Shown: in pieces, positions 1-11,600 of the stretch
How positions within the stretch are numbered: position 1 is the stretch's first letter
Layout: each line of letters begins with the position of its first letter
Assembly: GCF_037975245.1 (NCBI RefSeq)
Contig: NC_092580.1
Coordinates: forward strand, 21,314,501-21,378,500
Direction of reading: 5' to 3'
DNA from: Apostichopus japonicus
Lineage: Eukaryota > Echinodermata > Holothuroidea > Aspidochirotida > Stichopodidae
Length of the DNA stretch: 64,000 bases
Notes under the pieces: generated by a model
Told to the model about the DNA's origin: nothing
The model's database searches: none
What the model saw: the letters and a program-made list of their open reading frames with translations, nothing else
Program-made: the position numbers and the translations under genes

Positions 1-962
1 TCTAACACTTCTGTTACACCTCATTCGAAACTAGGTCAGATTACCGGCCTCAGACGTTTCTTTGTGCCCGAGTCTTCCATTCCTTTAAAGTAAATGCAGT
101 GTTAATTACAAGAACTGTTCATGCTCTTATAGTTTATGGCGAACCAAGTTTCAGAATAAATGGTTATATAGTTTGAACAAAAGCTGCTAAAAACACCTTT
201 AAATCCTGTCTAGGTTGGTAGTACTCTAAGTTAATTGGTATCAGTAGTGGTGAATCAGTACTTTCAAGATCCTTTGAGTGGTTTTTATCTTTAATAGTCC
301 TGTTTCATGGTATCTGCTTCCTGCTTTCCAGGAAACTAGCCACCGATATGCAACAAACATTTCCTGTCTCTAGGACAGCTTTCTAACCCTCCACAGAAAC
401 AGGAACTAAATGGCAAATGATGACCAAAGACTAGCAAATCTTGGCGGTCAACCTGCAATGTAATCACCACACAGCTTATAGGAAACAAGATATTTATAGC
501 ATTGTGCTGAATGCCTGTGAACCATACAAAGATCTAATGGGTATCAAGGGACTGGTTGTCATACTCTCGTACCTGTAGTGTTTCGTGTTTTGAGCACTCT
601 GTGACGACCTTTGTTGAGTGACTTTGAATTCTTACCTTACCCTTTGTATGAGACAAACATTTAATGATAGTTCACTGTGGATTTATTCAACATTCCTAGT
701 TTGGATTTTATCTTAGAGAGAGCGCCACACCAAATGATTTTTACGTTGCTCTGGATTTTTTTATTGCTATCGAGTGCAAATTGTGAAAAATACAAGGAAA
801 AGTTTGAAAACAGTTTCAATCCACGCTGTGAAGGATATATTAGGCGATTGGACTGGCCAGGAAATATTTTCATGTGTTGTCCAGACCAACACAACTTGGC
901 TGTTTAGTACATTGAGTCTCATCACCACTGCTATAAACTTTATTTTCTCTATCAAACTAAAC
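1..962. other. 5' flank of the LRR gene; left-edge repeat
   Basis: No gene is recognised here. Bases 1-48 are an exact reverse-complement match to 27577-27624, and weaker similarity continues to about base 105. The remainder is presumably promoter and 5' UTR of the LRR gene. The LRR reading frame stays open upstream to 774, but the residues before 963 do not look like the start of a secreted protein. Confidence 0.6.
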
Positions 963-3053
963 ATGTCTTCCCCTACTTCATTCCTTGTATGTCTAGTGAC
1001 TTTTCTCAAAGTCTGTGGCACCGCGGATTCCCGTAGTAATATTTGCGACATACATCGGGGAGAGTATGGAAAAACAGTTGACTGTTCCAGTCGATTACAA
1101 AACTACACCACTGTGCCGTGGGGTGATTTAATTCCACTGGATACCCGCGTTCTTCTTTTACAGGGCAACGGCCTTGACGAGCGTCGTTTAACAGGAGAAG
1201 ATTTTGAAAACTTGAAAAACATACAGACTTTAGACTTAAGTCACAATCGGTTTGAGTGTTTACCGCTCGAGTCACTTTCAAATCTGAAAGTGCTTCGGGC
1301 GACCAATAACCTTTTAAGAGGAGCTTCTGTCCTTGATTTAAATAGGATACCAGGCTTGATGGACGTGGATCTATCCAGTAACCAACTTCAAACTTGGTCG
1401 ACTAAATCTCCGCTGATCTGTCGTTCTCCTCAGAGTGAAAACAACACTGATGGCAACGATACAGAGTTGGTGTACTCATCGGTACAGAGGCTTGACCTCC
1501 ACGAAAATCTACTCGATGATGGAGCATTACGTAATCTGTCGCAGTTTACAAATCTAACATTTCTAGATCTATCAAGTAATAGAATTACATTGGTCAGCCC
1601 TTCAGACTTTCCAAGTTTGGCTCTCTTGGGCACCCTTAAACTTGATGACAACATCATATACCAAGTGACTTTCCCACCTCTTGAGAGAGTAGAGAATATT
1701 TCTATCCAGGGCAATCTCCTGGAATACATCGGGTTACACTCATTCTCTTCTTTGCATAACTTAATACATCTAGATCTTTCCTACAACAAGATTGGAGATA
1801 TTCCTAGGGGTGCTTTCAACAGTACTTCCAGGCTATTCTCTCTTCAGCTTCAGGGTAACAGACTTGGTCAAGTACGACATGGATACATATTTTCGGGTCT
1901 GAGCCAGCTAGACTTTCTGGAACTGTCATATAACGACATCAGCGACGTTCCTTCCGGTTTCTTCAAAGGACTCAGTAATCTGCACGATCTTCGGTTGGAT
2001 TTCAATTCTTTGACCGTTCTGGAATCGAATTCTTTCATCGATGTTCCAACTGTAGCCAACGTCAGCTTACAAGGAAACAGGTTGCGTACCATTTCCAATG
2101 AATTTCGTACACTTACTGACACTGTACATCTTAATCTGCAAGGTAACCAGATTTCAAATATCAGTGAGACAGCTTTTGAAACCTTGTCAATGCTGATCGT
2201 TATCAATTTAGATGGAAATCAGCTGCAGCACGTCCCTCACGCTTTCGGCGGGGTTCTGGTTCGTAAAGGACTTCAGGAACTCGCTCTGTCTCACAATTAC
2301 ATTCAGAGTATCGACCAATACGACTTCCCACGCCTGTCTCGTCTGGAGACTCTTGACTTGGGACATAACGCCATACGGGAGATACACCCAGGCTCTTTTA
2401 CGGGTCTCACTTCCCTGACGCACCTGAGTCTAAATAACAACGAGTTATCGCATATTTTGCCAGGCACCCTCTCCCGGCTCTCCTCCCTCTCCGAAATCAA
2501 ACTCTACGACAACCACTGGTCTTGCGACTGCAAAAAACTTTGGCCGCTCTGGGAGTATTACGATCGAGCAGAGACAAACTTCTCCATGGCAGACAGCATA
2601 AGTTGTACATCGGAAACGGATTTTGTCCCCAGGCCCATTACTCTATGGGAATCTTATCTGAATGAGACCTGTAGAGATGTTGAGGTAGAGCCACCCCCAG
2701 AAGACTCCAGTTTTCCCCTCAAAACTCTGCTGGTGACTCTCGTAGTGACTCTCGTACCCATTGTCTTTCTATTAATCGCATGCGTTATCGTGATGAAGAT
2801 CCGCCTTCAGAGGCGAGGCGGACCGATAGATGAGAGCGATCTCCGAACGCCGCAGTCGCCTTGCCCACCACCACCGGTGAAGAGGGTCGATTCAGAAGGA
2901 GCTTACGAGGTTCCCTTCCAAAAAGGAAGTAACAGTCTTTATTATTCCCAGCCTTACGCTCATATCGACCAACAAGTGATCCTACAGGTAGGCTCTGTGG
3001 GCGATGCACAATACGTTAATCATGCAGCCGTAGCCATAAACAATGCAAGTTGA
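963..3053 (+). CDS. Leucine-rich-repeat single-pass transmembrane protein
   Basis: One uninterrupted 696-aa coding exon. The frame is open from 774, but the ATG at 963 is chosen because it begins a good signal peptide (MSSPTSFLVCLVTFLKVCG, residues 1-19). A short cysteine-containing cap follows, then about fifteen LRRs (LxxLDLSxNxI type) over roughly residues 60-515. A C-terminal LRR cap begins near residue 517 (NHWSCDCKKLW) and carries paired cysteines. One hydrophobic helix lies at about 588-612, followed by an 84-residue cytoplasmic tail with a proline run (PCPPPPVKR) and several tyrosines. Many N-x-S/T sites lie in the ectodomain. The topology is that of cell-surface LRR adhesion or receptor proteins. 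There is no TIR, kinase or Ig domain, so the ligand and pathway cannot be named. It converges with the Artemis gene. Confidence 0.9.
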   Translation: MSSPTSFLVCLVTFLKVCGTADSRSNICDIHRGEYGKTVDCSSRLQNYTTVPWGDLIPLDTRVLLLQGNGLDERRLTGEDFENLKNIQTLDLSHNRFECLPLESLSNLKVLRATNNLLRGASVLDLNRIPGLMDVDLSSNQLQTWSTKSPLICRSPQSENNTDGNDTELVYSSVQRLDLHENLLDDGALRNLSQFTNLTFLDLSSNRITLVSPSDFPSLALLGTLKLDDNIIYQVTFPPLERVENISIQGNLLEYIGLHSFSSLHNLIHLDLSYNKIGDIPRGAFNSTSRLFSLQLQGNRLGQVRHGYIFSGLSQLDFLELSYNDISDVPSGFFKGLSNLHDLRLDFNSLTVLESNSFIDVPTVANVSLQGNRLRTISNEFRTLTDTVHLNLQGNQISNISETAFETLSMLIVINLDGNQLQHVPHAFGGVLVRKGLQELALSHNYIQSIDQYDFPRLSRLETLDLGHNAIREIHPGSFTGLTSLTHLSLNNNELSHILPGTLSRLSSLSEIKLYDNHWSCDCKKLWPLWEYYDRAETNFSMADSISCTSETDFVPRPITLWESYLNETCRDVEVEPPPEDSSFPLKTLLVTLVVTLVPIVFLLIACVIVMKIRLQRRGGPIDESDLRTPQSPCPPPPVKRVDSEGAYEVPFQKGSNSLYYSQPYAHIDQQVILQVGSVGDAQYVNHAAVAINNAS

Positions 3054-4648
3054 TTTTAACTATATATAGATACGAATGAAGAAATCAAGCGCAGTGTCTC
3101 CGAGTTTAGGTCGGACTTTAACAATTTTTTGATGTGAAGTAATTTTACTGGAGCAGCTTCTTAATAGCCTCGAGTTATCATTAGAATGTGAAGACACTGC
3201 TTCATGACATTCCCATATTCTTACATGTCCAAAAAAAAAGAAGATCTCTGTCAAAAAAAACAAAAAAAGATCTCAAGAGACAGAGCTTTGTACAGATAGT
3301 TGTATCATAGTAATAATGAGAACACTATTTGTATCAACAACAACAACAACAAAAAAAGAAAAAAAAAGGTATTGAAATCAGGTTCTACCATCTTCAGCTC
3401 CTTGTATTCTCAAATGAGAACAAGGTTTGAGTTCCTCATTATCAGATAATCAACTGGAGATATAAATGTATCATAGCCTTTTTCCAAGGAAAGCTGCCTG
3501 GTCTTCCTGTCTCACAGGAAGCAAAACTAATGACCAATTTAACTCTTAATCGAAACCAAAGTACCATTCATTGTGTTGAAAGCAGGGCTTCTCCAGTAAG
3601 CATTTCAAAATAATTTGCAATCGTTATGAAGCAAACGTGAGAAAGGTACAAAACAAGCAATAAACATTGTCACACAATTATGTGTAACTTCTTCTAGAGA
3701 ACTGTTTGCATGGAAAACATAACATGGTTAAGAGTGCATCTTTGAGAGTAAAATATTTTCATAGAGAAAATGTAAATATATTAACATCTTGCAGAGAAGA
3801 ATATTTTTGTCTCAATGTGGAATTCCCAACATCTGGCTGTCTGTTTTATTATTAACTTCCTTTATAAAGGAAAACTTGATCACTTTGTAGAGAATGTCAG
3901 GTAAAGTGGAATTTGTTAGAATTAGTTTCAAATTAGATTTGTATTATTCTTCAATTTTATTGAAACAACCAGAAATTACAGATATGATATATTGTCAAAC
4001 ATTAACAAAAATAAAGCAAAGAATCAATTGTCTAGATAAGAATAGCTTGCTTAAAATCCACAACAAAAACATCACAGCATAAATATTTTCGAAAGCCGAA
4101 AATACCAAACTTATTTGCTCACATGAGTTTCTGTAATTTATTAAAACATATTTTGTGAAAGAATTCAACTTTGGGAAAGTTTAATTTTTGGCAAAAGACA
4201 GCCAGAGGTAGATACAGTCGCAAGCACGGCTAACTTTGGAAATGAAATTATTTAGAACTTGAAAACTAAATGGAACAGAAGGAATGACCTAGTTAGTAGT
4301 TACATCAAGTTTCATTACAAAAATTTTTATGGAAAGATTCATTATACGAATTATATATTATTCATTTTATGAAAAGATTCCATATAAATCTGTGATATTT
4401 GTTATGTACTGTTTTCTATGAAAATTTTTCTATTTTCCTTCTTCTTTGCTGTTGTTGTGATGTACAATATTGCAGGAGAGTTTGACAATGTCAATACACA
4501 TGCAGTGTTGTAATGACTCATGATTTCAATCTGTCATTCTTCATAATGAAAAATGGCTCTTACAGTTTCCGGGATTAAGCTGTGCACTGACCATAATAGC
4601 TCTGTACCTGGTCATAAAACAGTTGCTACAGTTCGGTTAATAATTATA
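3054..4648. other. Convergent 3' regions of the LRR gene and Artemis
   Basis: AT-rich non-coding stretch. An AATAAA on the + strand at 3659-3664 is a plausible polyadenylation signal for the LRR gene. TTTATT at about 3845-3850 gives AATAAA on the - strand, a candidate for Artemis. Short frames here (for example 3894-4082) lack splice context or recognisable motifs. No further Artemis exon was recognised. Confidence 0.5.
3659..3664 (+). terminator. Candidate poly(A) signal of the LRR gene
   Basis: AATAAA about 600 bases after the LRR stop codon, on the coding strand. Other AATAAA sites occur further on (about 4008), so the choice is tentative. Confidence 0.35.
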
Positions 4649-5602
4649 TCAAGAAATGGTACCTCGTTTTCTCTTTCTTTTCTTTCCTGCCATCAGACTA
4701 CCGAGTGGCTTGTATTTGTCCTTGCTGCTGCTTGAATCGACTTCAGAAACATTATTGAGTACATTTTCTAATCTGAAAATTTAAAAAAAAAATTAAAAAA
4801 AAGGGATTCTCATGTTAAAAATGAGTCCATCTTATTTAACATATTTGAGGATGCAAAAACAAAAGACATTAATTTTGATTTGCAATTTGGGTTTAGATAC
4901 CCATGCTTCCTTATCTGCATATGCAGTTTTATTCAAGTCTATAGTAAACATGGAATCACTCTCTATGCCTTACCTCTCAATCATTTGGTACTCTGTGGAA
5001 TTGTAGGGAATCACATTTGGGTAGATGTTTGTTGGTTTTAGGTACTGAATGAAGTCACAAATCTGCAGAAAGAAAAATGAAAAAAAAAAAAAAAATATCA
5101 TGAAAAAATGAATCAAAATTTGTTGGAACTACGTTCAAGTTTATGTGTTTATATATATATAATGAATGTGTAGCAAGTGGTATAACAGATATATAGTAAA
5201 TAAATAAAGAATAATTCCACTTCACGAACGGTTTCGTCCGGTTACGAAACTGGTCGTGAAGTGGAATTTTTCTGGTGTGTTATTCTTTATTTATTTACTA
5301 TATATCTGTCATACCACTTGCTACACATTCAATTCTTATTTACGGCTTGGCTCACACATAAAGATTGGTGATTCTGTGTAAATTGTCAGATTCAAAGCAC
5401 CAGGGTGCACTCTGTACAATCATAACACTTGCGTAATACGCCCTCAATAACAGTTATACAAAGCCAATTTATACGCATTCACACACCAGTATAATCACTG
5501 TGGTCGAGTGGTACGGACTTCGGTCCATGACACAATGATGAGTCCCAAAAAAGGGCCAAACCGATCATGAAGTAGAATTTTTCTGGTGTGTTATGCTTTA
5601 TT

Positions 5603-5640
<38 letters not shown>

Positions 5641-8600
5641 AAATATATATATATACTGTAGATCATTACTCCAACAGCCTCTGACCTCAAGACATGCTTA
5701 AGGTGATTCAGCCTACATGATCAGTTTACAGAGGTGTTATCTATCTAGGTCCCATTGAATCAGGTTGACTGAGATTAACCTGCAGAAAAGGGGTAGCATA
5801 TCTTTCATAAGGTGAGAGAGACGTGATGTACAACTCATAAACCGACCAGTAAATTAGAAATGAAAGTTTGTAAGAGGCAAAGAAGCCATTGGCTAGACTA
5901 GAATACCAATTGCAGTATTATTTGCATAGCTGTGTTACAGGATAGTTTCCACATGGGTGCACCTCCCAATGATTGTGTGGCAAAGTGCTTTAGCCCTAGC
6001 TATGCTTTCCACTGATTCATGGCATAGTGCTTTAACTCTAGCTATGCTTTCCACTGATTTGTGGCATAGTGCTTTAACTCTAGCTATGCTTTCCACTGAT
6101 TCATGGCATAGTGCTTTATCCCTAGCTATGCTTTCCACTGATGCGTGGCATAGTGCTTTAACCCTTGCTATGCTTTCCACTGATGTGTGGCATAGTGCTT
6201 TAACCCTAGCTATGCTTTCCACTGATGTGTGGCATAGTGCTTTAGCCCTAGCTATGCTTCCCACTGATGTGTGGCAGAGTGGGTTTGAAGTTTGACTCTC
6301 ATATACAACGTTAGTTTGCCCTAGGTACCCGTCTCACTGATGTGTGGCAGAGTGGGTCTGGTTATCTTGTCCTAGGTATGGTTCCCTGCCAACATGTGGC
6401 AGAGTGGATCTGTTAATTTTGTCCCAGGTATGGCTCCTAATAACATGTGGCAGAGTGGGCCTAGGGTTAGTGTGACTCTCATATACAACGTTAGTTTGCC
6501 CTAGGTACCCCTCTCACTGATGTGTGGCAGAGTGGGTCTGGTTATCTTGTCCTAGTAATGGCTCCCACTAATATGTGGCAGCTTGGGTCTAGGGTTAGTG
6601 TGAGTCTCATACAAAGTTTGCCCTTGGTATGCCTGACACTGATGTGTGTTAGTACGGGGCTGGTCGGCTCGTACATGATACGCTTCCCAATGAAGTGTGG
6701 TAAGATTTGACGTTCATATCCAGAACTGTCTTCCTGATCTTACCTCACTGTAGGAGGAATGAAATGAGAAGCAAAGCCTGTAGTAGTGACTGGATATCTT
6801 CCTGTGAGGGTAAGAACAAAAGCAGACAACATTGGTTAAGATATATTGCTCTCTTCTACTACATGAATGTACTCTTCACCATGTTACTCTTTTCATTTTC
6901 AGCTGCGTGACTAAAATAAATTTTATTCAGCTATAAATGAAGAATAGAAAACATGATGTTCAAATTTCATTCTCAATTTCCACAAAATGAATTTGCAGAA
7001 GACTGTTTTGCAAATGATTAAAGTTGGTACTAGTAAGCAGATGCATAATGAATAATCCATCATATCTCGTAATATATACCTATCCCATCACTTTCATAAG
7101 TAAGTAAAGCAAAAGTCATACATGCCATGTGATGACAGGAAACTATAATATAAACAGTTTGCAAAGTACCACAGGAGTAGTCAAGATCCAAGAGGCAGGA
7201 TCATGTAATCAACGAAGATCAAAAGAAGGATTTTGCAATTTCTGAATTTAACTTACTTCAAAACATCATCAGGCTGGGCATTACTGTTAAACCACATTGT
7301 ACTTGGTGTTATTGTTATAACATCTACAGCATCTTTCAAGGTACAAGCCTGTTATAACAAAAGTACAAAATGTTAAGAAGATAAAAAGCTTACTGTCTCT
7401 TCTCAGTTCCACATCCTATTTTTATCCAAAGTTTGTTGCTAAGCACATCACAAAAATGATACTCTTCCATTCATCTCATGACAGATGGGCGGGAGAGGGC
7501 ATGGGAATACATTTCACCCATAACTTACTCTGCTACTGTGGTCATACAACTCCTGTCAACTGGTGACCACTTCTCAATTGAATTCAATGCCGACTTTCCT
7601 TTTACATGAACACCACTGCACAGTGTCCTATATATGTATACAAGGCAAATTTTGCTTGGCCACCCTGGTTATCTGAGATGACCAAGTTTGCGTTTGGAGA
7701 CCAAAACCAGCTTTAAAAGTCATATGGTGGACGGCTAATTGTTTCACATCAAATTCAGATCGCATTGTAACTTAATACCCTGAGAAAATTATAAGTTGGT
7801 ATAAACACCATCAATCATTTTGTAGATACTGAAATAAAGCAATAACAGTGGTAGGACTATGATCCACACAAAGGGAAGTTTTTTTTTTTTTCTGAACTAA
7901 GGTTGGTGTTCTATTCATCAAACCTATACATCTCTCCTATACACTGTACATATAGTGGTAAATTCTGATGTTTTGATACATTTCTTAGGACAACAAAAAT
8001 TTGCCTTATCCCCACCAGCTGTGCATGACAATATCACTGAAGAGGGTGCACATAATTAATAGACATACTTACATATTTTCTACAAGCATGGACCCGTGTT
8101 GCACTGCCCTCTGTCGTCATGTGTTCCGCTAAACTGGAAACTCTTTCGTACTGCTTCATTATTTCACCAGAAACATGCACCTTCAGAGAGGGATCGCAAA
8201 ATAAAAATTTTTAACAAAACTTTATCATGTTTAGTTGGTACCTCAAGTTGTTCATAATCTATTTTTTTTATTATAAACCCTCTAAAGGATATACTAACTT
8301 TAAGCTTTTCTTTCCCCTTAGCACCATCTATCAGAAGGGAAGGGACCGGGGGGGGGTAGGGAAATGTAGGGCTTTGGTTTACATCGCAATTCTAGAAGGC
8401 TAAATTCATCCAATGAGTGTCCCATTTTTATGCTGCTGAAAAGGAATGACTGATTACAATTAACTTATATTGCAGTAAAATTTAAGGATCTTTCTTCCAA
8501 AAAATTTAGTTAACACTTTTGCTTGATGAATGCATCACATTTATAGAAGGGAGCAAAGACAAGAACAAACAAATAAATATTAATTAATGAATGCAAAGAG

Positions 8601-11600
8601 GCTCAAAAACCCTCACCTTCATGCCAAATGCCCTGGATATTTCAATAAAGAGATATTCATAACCATATTTTGCTCTGCATTTGATATGAACCATATGACG
8701 GGGACCTCGTTGCAACTGCCTGTAAGACGTAAGACAATATTGAGAATATTTCTACTCGAAAATATGTCATAGATAGAGCAAAACAAAGCATGCAGCCACA
8801 TAATTATAATGCTATTTGCCAAGGATGTTGTGAATTTAATTTAATAATTGGTTAGTATCTTTGGAAATTTTGTTACATACAATTAGGACAATATTGTAAA
8901 TGGCTTTAATCTAGAGAAAATTCCCACAGCATAGAGGCCCTGAAGAGATTGAGCACTATAGCCTGCCAGAGAAGACTGACCTGTATTTTCATGAATAAAT
9001 TAGTATTGAGAATTTGATGTGTAACCACATTGATATTTGAAATGTAGTACTTAGCAACACCAATGTATACAGTGCAAAATACTGATAATTGGACTTTAAA
9101 AATAATTAATTTTCTTGTCAAACATTGTATTAAAATACATTTTTTTTCAGAAGTGATTAAAAACTATATGGCCATCACTTTTAATTAATTCAAATGTTGC
9201 TGATAAAATGTATAAAATAAAAATCTCACTCTTCTATAACACGCAACATAGCTTCACAACTTTGCTCCTGAAAAGATTTGGAAGGGAAGAAAATTCAAAA
9301 AGTTAAGGAGAAAATTTTATCTGAAAGATTTTTTATATAATAATAATAATATTCTTTAGATTCCTGTAAATAACTTCCTTAAAGGTTCTGTACAAAATAC
9401 AAATAATCATATATTTTGTACAAACAATCATAAGCTCTTAATGAATATTTAAGGAAACATTAATGCTCTTTCCTCTAACGATGCACAGCTAATAAATAAT
9501 GCAATATCTGTATAATAATGCACTGTAAATTGTAATTCCATGTTGTTGAGAAAGACATTTTTATGTAGAGACGAATGAGAAAATCATTTGACATACGACA
9601 ATCATGGTATGTGAAAATAAAATTATCCAGCAGCAGACAATGTAACACACACTGACAGTAAGCTCTTTCAACAACCGATGTTATGATGGCAAACATCGTT
9701 AGTGCTAATTGCCAATGATGCCACTTATTGAAAACAATAGCATTAATCAGCAGCTCTACAAGAGGTCATTGTCGTCAAAGTATTTGAGAAATGTAAAATC
9801 CACTTTAGCTAGTTTTTATGACATGTGTTTTCAATTATCAATAGCTCAATGTATGTTCGCAGTAGATACATATCACAGTATTGAGTATTCTTTCTGAATC
9901 ATTGAAATTGACAAAAACAGTAAAATATTATTCATTTTGACTGCTGCCATCTGCTCTGTGTGTATGGATATAGAAAACATTACGGCAGTAAATGCACACA
10001 GTACGAGAGAAGACAGAATCATAGTGTTGCAACATGCAGGGTTCCTTGCATTATAAAATTACCCAAATTAGCAAACTGTCAAGTTTTGTAAAGATAATCT
10101 TAATGTTTGTTACATCTACCGGCATAGTTACGAGTTTAGTGCATCCAAAGTTTGATTTATAAGAGTTTCTCAGCACTAGGCCAAGTGGTAGCTTAGGAAT
10201 TACTGTGTATTATTTCAGTAGAATTGCTTGCATACTTTCAGTCCTCTTTAACTGTAACTGTTGACCATAGCTAGAAATGCAGCTGATCCTGGTTCTGGTA
10301 ATGATTGTATTTTCCACAAATTTCATCATTGATTGAAGATTTTTGGTTGTCAAGAAAATTGCTGAATTTTATTCCAATGCAGCAAACCTTTTGCCTTTTC
10401 ATGTAAAGCTTACAAAGTCGGAGCAAAGATTTTAAATTTGGATAATCCCCCCCCTCCTATAACTACCCAAAGTATCATAAATGTCTCTACATGACCATGG
10501 CCAACCCAAGGGCAGTGGGTATTGTGCACAAAACAATCTATTGCAGAGAAATGGTTACATTTACTATGCCTGGGTGACTTAACAACATACACTAAAATGA
10601 CATATTTTTTCAATTGTATGGGTTTTACTTGGCAGGATATTACAGTAATGGAAATTACCTGAACTGATGGCTATAAGGCACACTGCAATGTCTTTCTATT
10701 AACGATACAGTCAGCCACATAGCCAAGAATTCAGAGGAGCACCAACAATTTAAGAATTTAATAGGTGCAAAATATTCATGTCTTGTAACCGTTTGAATAT
10801 CTTGTAATCATGATGGTGGCACAAATGAAGGGGGGCATAGTTGTCTGTATGGGGGGCAAAACCCCTCCCCCCCCAATGTTCCCAGGCCTGGCTGCAGGCA
10901 ATGGATACAGCAGAGAAATTCATAATCCGAAAAACCCCAACTTTTTTCAATTTTACTAAGAGAAATACTCACCCGGTTTGGGATAAACATTATCTTTGGA
11001 TCAAAGAATGTTGTATCAATATAGAGACTCTTGAGGGCTTTGACTCTGTTGAGATATTAGAAATATATCAGCAGTTTGTGTCACATATAGAAGAAAATGG
11101 TGGAGAACAAGATCCACATGTTGGAGCAAGGATTTGCAATCTTCTTATGGCTTTAGTTATATGAAATGAAACAAAGCTGAACTTTTAGAGAACCCATAAA
11201 AATATATTGAATGAAAATAATTCATCCTAAATCATAACTAAATACCAGGATTTAAGGATGGCTTATATCATCTACTGTTAGGGTAGGATATGTGGAGAAT
11301 ATAGCATCACCAAAGAAGCCTAAGTGGAAACCATGGCAACGAGAAGGAAACGAGAAATGAATTTGTAGACAGACAGTGTGCCATTCCCTATAAAGTTTCA
11401 GATGTAAGAAAATGTACAAACATGACACAAAAATCTAGGCGATACACAACTTCACTATGATTTATGAAGGTAAATTTCAAATTCGAAGATATAGAAATTG
11501 ATTGTTAACAATAACACAGTGACAAGTGACAGTGACAATCTACTGTACCCATAATTAATAGGAACTTGTTTTCACCTATAAACGTTTCATCAATGCATCA

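Noticed and set aside
5935-6295. 109- and 112-codon frames on opposite strands
   Set aside because: Both are artefacts of a 42-bp tandem repeat inside an Artemis intron.
10841-11164. 107-codon + strand frame
   Set aside because: It overlaps antisense to the Artemis exon 10973-11045 (DTTFFDP motif on the - strand), which has correct splice signals and phase.
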